Shown piece after piece: positions 22,960-36,400 of a stretch of 64,000 nt of DNA. Made by a program: the position numbers and the translations under genes. Below the pieces are notes generated by a model. The model saw only the letters and a list, made by a program, of their open reading frames with translations. It searched no databases and had not been told where the DNA came from. The stretch comes from Zhengitettix transpicula (lineage: Eukaryota > Arthropoda > Insecta > Orthoptera > Tetrigidae): the NCBI GenBank assembly GCA_037074705.1, contig CM073596.1:17380501-17444500 (forward strand), written 5' to 3'. Numbering within the stretch: position 1 is the stretch's first letter; each line of letters starts with the position of its first letter.

Positions 22960-25900
22960 TTAGGCGTTAATTAATAAATTTTCAAGAGAAAAAAAATTTT
23001 AACTAAAATTTTAATAAAAACATACAAGGCTATAGTCTTAGGCGTTTATTAATAAATTTTCAACAGAAAAAAAAATTTTAACTACAATTTTAATAAAAAT
23101 ATACAAGGCTATAGTCTTAGGCGTTTATTAATAAATTTTCAAGAGAAAAAAAAGTTTTACTAAAATTTAAATAAAAACATACAAGGCTATAGCCTTAGGC
23201 GTTTATTAATAAATTTTCAAGAGAAAAAAATTTTTTAACTTAAATTTAAATAAAACATACAAGGCTATAGCCTTAGGCGTTTATAATTAATTTTCAAGAG
23301 AAAAAAAATTTTTAACTAAAATTTAAATAAAACATACAAGGCTATAGTCTTAGGCGTTTATTAATAAATTTTCAAGAGAAAAAAATTTTTTAACCAAAAT
23401 TAAATATAACATACAAGGCTATAGTCTTAGGCGTTTATTAATAAATTTTGAAGAGAAAAAAAATTTTAAACTAAAATTTTAATAGAAAAAAAAGGCTATA
23501 GTCTTAGGCGTTTATTAATAAATTTTCAAGAGAAAAAAAATTTTTAACTAATATTTTAATAGAAACATACAAGTCTATAGTCTTAGGCGTTTATTAATAA
23601 ATTTTCAAGAGAAAAAAATTTTTTAACCAAAATTAAATATAACATACAAGGCTATAGTCTTAGGCGTTTATTAATAAATTTTCAAGAGAAAAAAAATTTT
23701 TACCTGAAATTTAAATAAAACATACAAGGCTATAGCCTTAGGCGTTTATTAATAAATTAATAAATTTACAAGAGAAAAAAAATTTTTAAATAAAACATAC
23801 AAGGCTATAGCCTTAGGCGTTTATTAATAAGTTTTCAAGAGAAAAAAAATTTTAACTAAAATTTTAATAAAAACATACAAGGCTATAGTCTTAGGTCTTT
23901 ATAAATAAACTTTCAAAAGAAAAAAAATTTTAACTAAAATTTTAATAAAAACATACAAGGCTTAGCCTTTTGCGTTTATTAATAAATTTTTATGAGAAAA
24001 AAATTTTTTAACTAAAATTTTAAAAAAAACATACAAGGCTATATATATTCTTAGGCGTTTATTATTAATTTTCAAGAGAAAAAAAAATTTTTAACTAAAA
24101 TTTAAATAAAACATACAAGGCTATAGCCTTAGCCGTTTATTAATAAATTTTTAAGAGAAAAAAAATTTTTAACTAAACTTTTAATAGAAACATACAAAAT
24201 AGTCTTAGGCGTTTATTAATAAATTTTCAAGAGAAAAAATTTTTTAACTAAAATTTAAATAAAACATACAAGGCTATGGCCTTAGGCGTTTATTAATAAT
24301 TTTTCGAGAGAAAAAAAAGTTTTACTAAAATTTAAATAAAAACATAGGCGTTTATTAATAAATTTTTAAGAGAAAAAAATTTTTTAACTTAAATTTAAAT
24401 AAAACATACAAGGCTATAGCCTTAGGCGTTTATTAATAAATTTTCAAGAGAAAAAAAATTTTTAACTAAAATTTAAATAAAACATACAAGGCTATAGTCT
24501 TAGGCGTTTATTAATAAATTTTCAAGAGAAAAAAATTTTTTAACCAAAATTAAATATAACATACAAGGCTATAGTCTTAGGCGTTTATTAATAAATTTTC
24601 AAGAGAAAAAAAATTTTTAACTAAAATTTTAATAAAAATATACAAGGCTATAGTCTTAGGCGTTTATTAATAAATTTTCAATAGAAAAAAAAATTTTAAC
24701 TACAATTTAAATAAAAATATACAAGGCTATAGTCTTAGGCGTTTATTAATAAATTTTCAAGAGAAAAAAAATTTTTAACTTAAATTTAAATAAAACATAC
24801 AAGGCAATAGCCTTAGGCGTTTATTAATAAATTTTCAAGAGAAAAAAAATTTTTAACTAAAATTTTAATAAAAACATACAAGGCTATAGTCTTAGGCGTT
24901 TATAAATAAATTTTCAAGAAAAAAAAAATTTCTAACTAAAATTTAAATAAAACATACAAAGCTATAGTCTTATTCGTTTATTAATAAATTTTCAAGAGAA
25001 AAAAAATTTCTAACTAAAATTTAAATAAAACATACAAGGCTATAGTCCTAGGCGTTTATTAATAAATTTTCAATAGAAAAAAAAATTTTAACTACAATTT
25101 TAATAAAAATATACAAGGCTATAGTCTTAGGCGTTTATTAATAAATTTTCAAGAGAAAAAAAATTTTTAACTTAAATTTAAATAAAACATACAAGGCAAT
25201 AGCCTTAGGCGTTTATTAATAAATTTTCAAGAGAAAAAAAGTTTTACTAAAATTTAAATAAAAACATAGGCGTTTATTAATAAATTTTTAAGAGAAAAAA
25301 ATTTTTTAACTTAAATTTAAATAAAACATACAAGGCTATGGCCTTAGGCGTTTATTAATAAATTTTCAAGAGAAAAAAAAGTTTTACTAAAATTTAAATA
25401 AAAACATAGGCGTTTATTAATAAATTTTTAAGAGAAAAAATTTTTTTAACTTAAATTTAAATAAAACATACAAGGCTATAGCCTTAGGCGTTTATTAATA
25501 AATTTTCAAGAGAAAAAAAATTTTTAACTAATATTTAAATAAAACATACAAGGCTATAGTCTTAGGCGTTTATTAATAAATTTTCAAGAGAAAAAAATTT
25601 TTTAACCAAAATTAAATATAACATACAAGGCTATAGTCTTAGGCGTTAATTAATAAATTTTCAAGAGAAAAAAAATTTTAACTAAAATTTTAATAAAAAC
25701 ATACAAGGCTATAGTCTTAGGCGTTTATTAATAAATTTTCAATAGAAAAAAAAATTTTAACTACAATTTTAATAAAAATATACAAGGCTATAGTCTTAGG
25801 CGTTTATTAATAAATTTTCAAGAGAAAAAAAAGTTTTACTAAAATTTAAATAAAAACATACAAGGCTATAGCCTTAGGCGTTTATTAATAAATTTTCAAG

Positions 25901-28900
25901 AGAAAAAAATTTTTTAACCAAAATTAAATATAACATACAAGGCTATAGTCTTAGGCGTTAATTAATAAATTTTCAAGAGAAAAAAAATTTTAACCAAAAT
26001 TTTAATAAAAACATACAAGGCTATAGTCTTAGGCGTTTATTAATAAATTTTCAATAGAAAAAAAAATTTTAACTACAATTTTAATAAAAATATACAAGGC
26101 TATAGTCTTAGGCGTTTATTAATAAATTTTCAAGAGAAAAAAAAGTTTTACTAAAATTTAAATAAAAACATACAAGGCTATAGTCTTAGGCGTTTATTAA
26201 TAAATTTTCAAGAGAAAAAAATTTTTTAACTTAAATTTAAATAAAACATACAAGGCTATAGCCTTAGGCGTTTATAATTAATTTTCAAGAGAAAAAAAAA
26301 TTTTAACTAAAATTTAAATAAAACATACAAGGCTATAGTCTTAGGCGTTTATTAATAAATTTTCAAGAGAAAAAAATTTTTTAACCAAAATTAAATATAA
26401 CATACAAGGCTATAGTCTTAGGCGTTTATTAATAAATTTTCAAGAGAAAAAAAAGTTTTACTAAAATTTAAATAAAAACATACAAGGCTATAGCCTTAGG
26501 CGTTTATTAATAAATTTTGAAGAGAAAAAAAATTTTAAACTAAAATTTTAATAGAAAAAAAAGGCTATAGTCTTAGGCGTTTATTAATAAATTTTCAAGA
26601 GAAAAAAAATTTTTAACTAATATTTTAATAGAAACATACAAGTCTATATATAGTCTTAGGCGTTTATTAATAAATTTTCAAGAGAAAAAAATTTTTTAAC
26701 CAAAATTAAATATAACATACAAGGCTATAGTCTTAGGCGTTTATTAATAAATTTTCAAGAGAAAAAAAATTTTAACTAAAATTTTAATAAAAACATACAA
26801 GGCTATATATAGTCTTAGGCGTTTATTAATAAATTTTCAATAGAAAAAAAAATTTTAACTACAATTTTAATAAAAATATACAAGGCTATAGTCTTAGGCG
26901 TTTATTAATAAATTTTCAAGAGAAAAAAAAGTTTTACTAAAATTTAAATGAAAACATAGGCGTTTATTAATAAATTTTTAAGAGAAAAAAATTTTTTAAC
27001 TTAAATTTAAATAAAACATACAAGGCTATGGCCTTAGGCGTTTATTAATAAATTTTCAAGAGAAAAAAAAGTTTTACTAAAATTTAAATAAAAACATAGG
27101 CGTTTATTAATAAATTTTTAAGAGAAAAAAATTTTTTAACTTAAATTTAAATAAAACATACAAGGCGTTTATTAATAAATTTTCAAGAGAAAAAAAATTT
27201 TTAACTAAAATTTAAATAAAACATACAAGGCTATAGTCTTAGGCGTTTATTAATAAATTTTCAAGAGAAAAAAATTTTTTAACCAAAATTAAATATAACA
27301 TACAAGGCTATAGTCTTAGGCGTTTATTAATAAATTTTCAAGAGAAAAAAAATTTTAACTAAAATTTTAATAAAAACATACAAGGCTATAGTCTTAGGCG
27401 TTTATTAATAAATTTTCAATAGAAAAAAAAATTTTAACTACAATTTTAATAAAAATATACAAGGCTATAGTCTTAGGCGTTTATTAATAAATTTTCAAGA
27501 GAAAAAAAAGTTTTACTAAAATTTAAATAAAAACATACAAGGCTATAGCCTTAGGCGTTTATTAATAAATTTTCAAGAGAAAAAAATTTTTTAACTTAAA
27601 TTTAAATAAAACATACAAGGCTATAGCCTTAGGCGTTTATAATTAATTTTCAAGAGAAAAAAATTTTTTAACTAAAATTTAAATAAAACATACAAGGCTA
27701 TAGTCTTAGGCGTTTATTAATAAATTTTCAAGAGAAAAAAAATTTTTAACCAAAATTAAATATAACATACAAGGCTATAGTCTTAGGCGTTTATTAATAA
27801 ATTTTGAAGAGAAAAAAAATTTTAAACTAAAATTTTAATAGAAAAAAAAGGCTATAGTCTTAGGCGTTTATTAATAAATTTTCAAGAGAAAAAAAATTTT
27901 TAACTAATATTTTAATAGAAACATACAAGTCTATAGTCTTAGGCGTTTATTAATAAATTTTCAAGAGAAAAAAATTTTTTAACCAAAATTAAATATAACA
28001 TACAAGGCTATAGCCTTAGGCGTTTATTAATAAATTTTCAAGAGAAAAAAAATTTTTACCTGAAATTTAAATAAAACATACAAGGCTATAGCCTTAGGCG
28101 TTTATTAATAAATTAATAAATTTACAAGAGAAAAAAAATTTTTAAATAAAACATACAAGGCTATAGCCTTAGGCGTTTTTTAATAAGTTTTCAAGAGAAA
28201 AAAAATTTTAACTAAAATTTTAATAAAAACATACAAGGCTATAGTCTTAGGTCTTTATAAATAAACTTTCAAAAGAAAAAAAATTTTAACTAAAATTTTA
28301 ATAAAAACATACAAGGCTTAGCCTTTTGCGTTTATTAATAAATTTTTATGAGAAAAAAATTTTTTAACTAAAATTTTAAAAAAAACATACAAGGCTATAT
28401 ATATTCTTAGGCGTTTATTATTAATTTTCAAGAGAAAAAAAAATTTTTAACTAAAATTTAAATAAAACATACAAGGCTATAGCCTTAGCCGTTTATTAAT
28501 AAATTTTTAAGAGAAAAAAAATTTTTAACTAAACTTTTAATAGAAACATACAAGTCTATAGTCTTAGGCGTTTATTAATAAATTTTCAAGAGAAAAAATT
28601 TTTAACTAAAATTTAAATAAAACATACAAGGCTATGGCCTTAGGCGTTTATTAATAAATTTTCAAGAGAAAAAAAAGTTTTACTAAAATTTAAATAAAAA
28701 CATAGGCGTTTATTAATAAATTTTTAAGAGAAAAAAATTTTTTAACTTAAATTTAAATAAAACATACAAGGCTATAGCCTTAGGCGTTTATTAATAAATT
28801 TTCAAGAGAAAAAAAATTTTTAACTAAAATTTAAATAAAACATACAAGGCTATACTCTTAGCCGTTTATTAATAAATTTTCAAGAGAAAAAAATTTTTTA

Positions 28901-29860
28901 ACCAAAATTAAATATAACATACAAGGCTATAGTCTTAGGCGTTTATTAATAAATTTTCAAGAGAAAAAAAAATTTTAACTAAAATTTTAATAAAAACATA
29001 CAAGGCTATAGTCTTAGGCGTTTATTAATAAATTTTCAATAGAAAAAAATTTTTTACTACAATTTAAATAAAAATATACAAGGCTATAGTCTTAGGCGTT
29101 TATTAATAAATTTTCAAGAGAAAAAAAATTTTTAACTTAAATTTAAATAAAACATACAAGGCAATAGCCTTAGGCGTTTATTAATAAATTTTCAAGAGAA
29201 AAAAAATTTTTAACTAAAATTTTAATAAAATATACAAGGCTATAGTCTTAGGCGTTTATTAATAAATTTTCAAGAAAAAAAAAATTTCTAACTAAAATTT
29301 AAATAAAACATACAAAGCTATAGTCTTATTCGTTTATTAATAAATTTTCAAGAGAAAAAAAATTTCTAACTAAAATTTAAATAAAACATACAAGGCTATA
29401 GTCTTAGGCGTTTATTAATAAATTTTCAATAGAAAAAAAAATTTTAACTACAATTTTAATAAAAATATACAAGGCTATAGTCTTAGGCGTTTATTAATAA
29501 ATTTTCAAGAGAAAAAAAATTTTTAACTTAAATTTAAATAAAACATACAAGGCAATAGCCTTAGGCGTTTATTAATAAATTTTCAAGAGAAAAAAAAGTT
29601 TTACTAAAATTTAAATAAAAACATAGGCGTTTATTAATAAATTTTTAAGAGAAAAAATTTTTTTAACTTAAATTTAAATAAAACATACAAGGCTATGGCC
29701 TTAGGCGTTTATTAATAAATTTTCAAGAGAAAAAAAAGTTTTACTAAAATTTAAATAAAAACATAGGCGTTTATTAATAAATTTTTAAGAGAAAAAAATT
29801 TTTTAACTTAAATTTAAATAAAACATACAAGGCTATAGCCTTAGGCGTTTATTAATAAAT
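22960..29860. repeat. About 4.36-kb duplicated block in satellite
   Basis: Anchors of 22960-25500 recur about 4356 bp later: GAAAAAAAAG at 23145 and 27501, ATTTTGAAGAG at 23445 and 27801, TACCTGAAATTT at 23701 and 28057, the TTAATAGAAAC unit at 24181 and 28537, and the AAAACATAGG junction at 25261 and 29618. A diverged third copy is recognisable near 38573-40250 (TACCTGAAATTT at 38573). Confidence 0.85.
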
Positions 29861-32800
29861 TTTCAAGAGAAAAAAAATTTTTAACTAAAATTTAAATAAA
29901 ACATACAAGGCTATAGTCTTAGGCGTTTATTAATAAATTTTCAAGAGAAAAAAATTTTTTAACCAAAATTAAATATAACATACAAGGCTATAGCCTTAGG
30001 CGTTTATTAATAAATTTTCAAGAGAAAAAAATTTTTAAACTTAAATTTAAATAAAACATACAAGGCTATAGCCTTAGGCGTTTATAATTAATTTTCAAGA
30101 GAAAAAAAATTTTTAACTAAAATTTAAATAAAACATACAAGGCTATAGTCTTAGGCGTTTATTAATAAATTTTCAAGAGAAAAAAATTTTTTAACCAAAA
30201 TTAAATATAACATACAAGGCTATAGTCTTAGGCGTTTATTAATAAATTTTGAAGAGAAAAAAAATTTTAAACTAAAATTTTAATAGAAAAAAAAGGCTAT
30301 AGTCTTAGGCGTTTATTAATAAATTTTCAAGAGAAAAAAAATTTTTAACTAATATTTTAATAGAAACATACAAGTCTATAGTCTTAGGCGTTTATTAATA
30401 AATTTTCAAGAGAAAAAATTTTTTTAACTAAAATTAAATATAACATACAAGGCTATAGTCTTAGGCGTTTATTAATAAATTTTCAAGAGAAAAAAAATTT
30501 TAACTAAAATTTTAATAAAAACATACAAGGCTATAGTCTTAGGCGTTTTTTAATAAATTTTCAATAGAAAAAAAAATTTTAACTACAATTTTAATAAAAA
30601 TATACAAGGCTATAGTCTTAGGCGTTTATTAATAAATTTTCAAGAGAAAAAAAAGTTTTACTAAAATTTAAATAAAAACATAGGCGTTTATTAATAAATT
30701 TTTAAGAGAAAAAAATTTTTTAACTTAAATTTAAATAAAACATACAAGGCTATGGCCTTAGGCGTTTATTAATAAATTTTCAAGAGAAAAAAAAGTTTTA
30801 CTAAAATTTAAATAAAAACATAGGCGTTTATTAATAAATTTTTAAGAGAAAAAAATTTTTTAACTTAAATTTAAATAAAACATACAAGGCGTTTATTAAT
30901 AAATTTTCAAGAGAAAAAAAATTTTTAACTAAAATTTAAATAAAACATACAAGGCTATAGTCTTAGGCGTTTATTAATAAATTTTCAAGAGAAAAAAAAT
31001 TTTTAACTAAAATTTAAATAAAACATACAAGGCTATAGTCTTAGGCGTTTATTAATAAATTTTCAAGAGAAAAAAATTTTTTAACCAAAATTAAATATAA
31101 CATACAAGGCTATAATCTTAGGCGTTTATTAATAAATTTTCAAGAGAAAAAAAATTTTTAACTAAAATTTTAATAAAAACATACAAGGCTATAGTCTTAG
31201 GCGTTTATTAATAAATTTTCAATAGAAAAAAAAATTTTAACTACAATTTAAATAAAAATATACAAGGCTATAGTCTTAGGCGTTTATTAATAAATTTTCA
31301 AGAGAAAAAAAATTTTTAACTTCAATTTAAATAAAACATACAAGGCAATAGCCTTAGGCGTTTATTAATAAATTTTCAAGAGAAAAAAAATTTTAGGCGT
31401 TTATTAATAAATTTTCAAGAAAAAAAAAATTTCTAACTAAAATTTAAATAAAACATACAAAGCTATAATCTTATTCGTTTATTAATAAATTTTCAAGAGA
31501 AAAAAAATTTCTAACTAAAATTTAAATAAAACATACAAGGCTATAGTCTTAGGCGTTTATTTATAAATTTTCAAGAGAAAAAAATTTCTAACTAAAATTT
31601 AAATAAAACATACAAGGCTATAGTCTTAGGCGTTTATTATGAAATTTTCAAGAGAAAAAAAATTTCTAACTAAAATTTAAATAAAACATACAAGGCTATA
31701 GTCTTAGGCGTTTATTAATAAATTTTCAAGAGAAAAAAAATTTCTAACTAAAATTTAAATTAAACATACAAGGCTATAGTCTTAGGCGTTTATTAATAAA
31801 TTTTCAAGAGAAAAATAATTTCTAACTAAAATTTCAATAAAACATACAAGGCTATGGTCTTAGGCGTTTATTAATAAATTTTCAAGAGAAAAAAAATTTC
31901 TAACTAAAATTTAAATAAAACATACAAGGCGTTTATTAATAAATTTTCAAGAGAAAAATTTTTTTTAACTAAAATATTAATAAAAACATACAAGTCTTAG
32001 GCGTTTATTAATAAATTTTCAAGAGAAAAAAATTTTTTAACTAAAATATTAATAAAAACATACAAGGCTATAGTCTTAGGCGTTTATTAATAAATTTTCA
32101 AATGAAAAAAAATTTCTAACTAAAATTTAAATAAAACAAACAAGGCTATAGTCTTAGGCGTTTAATAATAAATTTTCAAGAGAAAAAAATTTCTAACTAA
32201 AATTTTAATAAATTTTCAAGAGAAAAACTATTTCTAAGTAAAATTTAAATAAAACATACAAGGCGTTTATTAATAAATTTTCAAGAGAAAAAAAATTTCT
32301 AACTTAAATATTAATAAAAATATACAAGACTATAGTCTTAGGCGTTTATTAATAAATTTTCAAGAGAAAAAAAATTTGTAACTAAAATTTAAATAAAACA
32401 TACAAGCCTTAGGCGTTTATTAATAAAATTTCAAGAGAAAAAAAATTTTTAACTAAAATTTTAATAAAAACATACAAGGCTATAGTCTAAGGCGTTTATT
32501 AATAAATTTTCAATAGAAAAAAAAATTTTAACTACAATTTTAATAAAAATATACAAGGCTATAGTCTTAGGCGTTTATTAATAAATTTTCAAGAGAAAAA
32601 AAATTTTTAACTTAAATTTAAATAAAACATACAAGGCAATAGCCTTAGGCGTTTATTAATAATTTTTCAAGAGAAAAAAAAGTTTTACTAAAATTTAAAT
32701 AAAAACATAGGCGTTTATTAATAAATTTTTAAGAGAAAAAAATTTTTTAACTTAAATTTAAATAAAACATACAAGGCTATATCCTTAGGCGTTTATTAAT

Positions 32801-33369
32801 AAATTTTCAAGAGAAAAAAAAGTTTTACTAAAATTTAAATAAAAACATAGGCGTTTATTAATAAATTTTTAAGAGAAAAAAATTTTTTAACTTAAATTTA
32901 AATAAAACATACAAGGCTATAGCCTTAGGCGTTTATTAATAAATTTTCAAGAGAAAAAAAATTTTTAACTAAAATTTAAATAAAACATACAAGGCTATAG
33001 TCTTAGGCGTTTATTAATAAATTTTCAATAGAAAAAAAAATTTTAACTACAATTTTAATAAAAATATACAAGGCTATAGTCTTAGGCGTTTATTAATAAA
33101 TTTTCAAGAGAAAAAAAAGTTTTACTAAAATTTAAATAAAAACATACAAGGCTATAGCCTTAGGCGTTTATTAATAAATTTTCAAGAGAAAAAAATTTTT
33201 TAACTTAAATTTAAATAAAACATACAAGGCTATAGCCTTAGGCGTTTATTAATAAATTAATAAATTTACAAGAGAAAAAAAATTTTTAAATAAAACATAC
33301 AAGGCTATAGCCTTAGGCGTTTATTAATAAGTTTTCAAGAGAAAAAAAATTTTAACTAAAATTTTAATA

Positions 33370-36300
33370 AAAACATACATGGCTATAGTCTTAGGTCTTT
33401 ATAAATAAACTTTCAAAAGAAAAAAAATTTTAACTTAAATTTTAATAAAAACATACAAGGCTTAGCCTTTTGCGTTTATTAATAAATTTTTATGAGAAAA
33501 AAATTTTTTAAGTAAAATTTTAAAAAAAACATACAAGGCTATATATATTCTTAGGCGTTTATTATTAATTTTCAAGAGAAAAAAAAATTTTTAACTAAAA
33601 TTTAAATAAACCATACAAGGCTATAGCCTTAGGCGTTTATTAATAAATTTTCAAGAGAAAAAAAATTTTTAACTAATATTTTAATAGAAACATACAAGTC
33701 TATAGTCTTAGGCGTTTATTAATAAATTTTCAAGAGAAAAAAATTTTTTAACTAAAATTTAAATAAAACATACAAGGCTATAGTCTTAGGCTTTTATTAA
33801 TAAATTTTCAAGAGAAAAAAAATTTCTAACTAAAATTTAAATAAAACATTCAAGGCTATATATAGTCTTAGGCGTTTATTATGAAATTTTCAAGAGAAAA
33901 AAAATTTCTAACTAAAATTAAAATAAAACATACAAGGCTATAGTCTTAGGCGTTTATTATGAAATTTTCAAGAGAAAAAAAATTTCTAACTAAAATTTAA
34001 ATAAAACATACAAGGCTATAGTCTTAGGCGTTTATTAATAAATTTTCAAGAGAAAAATTTTTTTAACTAAAATTTAAATAAAAACATACAAGGCTATAGT
34101 CTTAGGCGTTAATTAATAAATTTTCAAGAGAAAAATTTTCTAACTAAATTTTAAATAAAACATACAAGGCTAGAGTCTTAAGCGTTTATTATGAAATTTT
34201 CAAAAGAAAAAAAATTTCTAATTAAAATTTAAATAAAACATACAAGGCTTTTATCATGAAATTTTCAAGAGAAAAAAAATTTCTAACTAAAATTTAAATA
34301 AAACATACGAGGCAATAGTCTTAGGCGTTTATTAATAAATTTTTAAGAGAAAAAAAATTTCTAACTAAAATTTAAATAAAACATACAAGGCTATAGTCTT
34401 AGGCGTTTATAATGAAATTTTCAAGAGAAAAAAAATTTCTAACTAAAATTAAAATAAAACATACAAGGCTATAGTCTGAGGCGTTTATTCTGAAATTTTC
34501 AAGAGAAAAAAAATTTCTAACTAAAATTTAAATAAAACATACAAGGCGTTTATTTATAAATTTTTAAGAGAAAAAAATTTCTAACTAAAATTTAAATAAA
34601 ACATACAAGGCTATAGTCTTAGGCGTTTATTAATAAATTTTCAAGAGAAAAAAAATTTTTAACTTAAATTTAAATAAAACATACAAGGCAATAGCCTTAG
34701 GCGTTTATTAATAAATTTTCAAGAGAAAAAAAAGTTTTACTAAAATTTAAATAAAAACATAGGCGTTTATTAATAAATTTTTAAGAGAAAAAAATTTTTT
34801 AACTTAAATTTAAATAAAACATACAAGGCTATATCCTTAGGCGTTTATTAATAAATTTTCAAGAGAAAAAAAAGTTTTACTAAAATTTAAATAAAAACAT
34901 AGGCGTTTATTAATAAATTTTTAAGAGAAAAAAATTTTTTAACTTAAATTTAAATAAAACATACAAGGCTATAGTCTTAGGCGTTTATAATGAAATTTTC
35001 AAGAGAAAAAAAATTTCTAACTAAAATTAAAATAAAACATACAAGGCTATAGTCTGAGGCGTTTATTCTGAAATTTTCAAGAGAAAAAAAATTTCTAACT
35101 AAAATTTAAATAAAACATACAAGGCTATAGTCTTAGGCGTTTATTAATAAATTTTCAAGAGAAAAAAATTTTTAACTAAAATTTAAATAAAACATACAAG
35201 GCTATAGTCTTAGGCGTTTATTAATAAATTTTCAAGAGAAAAAAATTTTTAACCAAAATTAAATATAACATACAAGGCTATAGTCTTAGGCGTTTATTAA
35301 TAAATTTTCAAGAGAAAAAAAATTTTTAACTAAAATTTTAATAAAACATACAAGGCTATAGTCTTAGGCGTTTATTAATAAATTTTCAATAGAAAAAAAA
35401 ATTTTAACTACAATTTTAATAAAAATATACAAGGCTATAGTCTTAGGCGTTTATTAATAAATTTTCAAGAGAAAAAAAAGTTTTACTAAAATTTAAATAA
35501 AAACATACAAGGCTATAGCCTTAGGCGTTTATTAATAAATTTTCAAGAGAAAAAAATTTTTTAACTTAAATTTAAATAAAACATACAAGGCTATAGCCTT
35601 AGGCGTTTATAATTAATTTTCAAGAGAAAAAAAATTTTTAACTAAAATTTTAATAAAAACATACAAGGCTATAGTCTTAGGAGTTTATTAATAAATTTTG
35701 AAGAGAAAAAAAATTTTAAACTAAAATTTTAATAGAAAAAAAAGGCTATAGTCTTAGGCGTTTATTAATAAATTTTCAAGAGAAAAAAAATTTTTAACTA
35801 ATATTTTAATAGAAACATACAAGTCTATAGTCTTAGGCGTTTATTAATAAATTTTCAAGAGAAAAAAAATTTTTAACTAAAATTTAAATAAAACATACAA
35901 GGCTATAGCCTTAGGCGTTTATTAATAAATTTTCAAGAGTAAAAAAATTTTTACCTAAAATTTAAATAAAACATACAAGGCAATAGCCTTAGGCGTTTAT
36001 TAATAAATTAATAAATTTACAAGAGAAAAAAATTTTTTAAATAAAACATACAAGGCTATAGCCTTAGGCGTTTATTAATAAGTTTTCAAGAGAAAAAAAA
36101 TTTTAACTAAAATTTTAATAAAAACATACATGGCTATAGTCTTAGGTCTTTATAAATAAACTTTCAAAAGAAAAAAAATTTTAACTTAAATTTTAATAAA
36201 AACATACAAGGCTTAGCCTTTTGCGTTTATTAATAAATTTTTATGAGAAAAAAATTTTTTAAGTAAAATTTTAAAAAAAACATACAAGGCTATATATATT

Positions 36301-36400
36301 CTTAGGCGTTTATTATTAATTTTCAAGAGAAAAAAAAATTTTTAACTAAAATTTAAATAAACCATACAAGGCTATAGCCTTAGCCGTTTATTAATAAATT
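33370..36400. repeat. 2751-bp-offset duplication in satellite
   Basis: A run containing ACATACATGGCTATAGTC, TTAGGTCTTTATAAAT and TTTTTAAGTAAAATTTT occurs at 33373 onward and again at 36124 onward (offset 2751), sharing variants that are rare elsewhere. Confidence 0.8.
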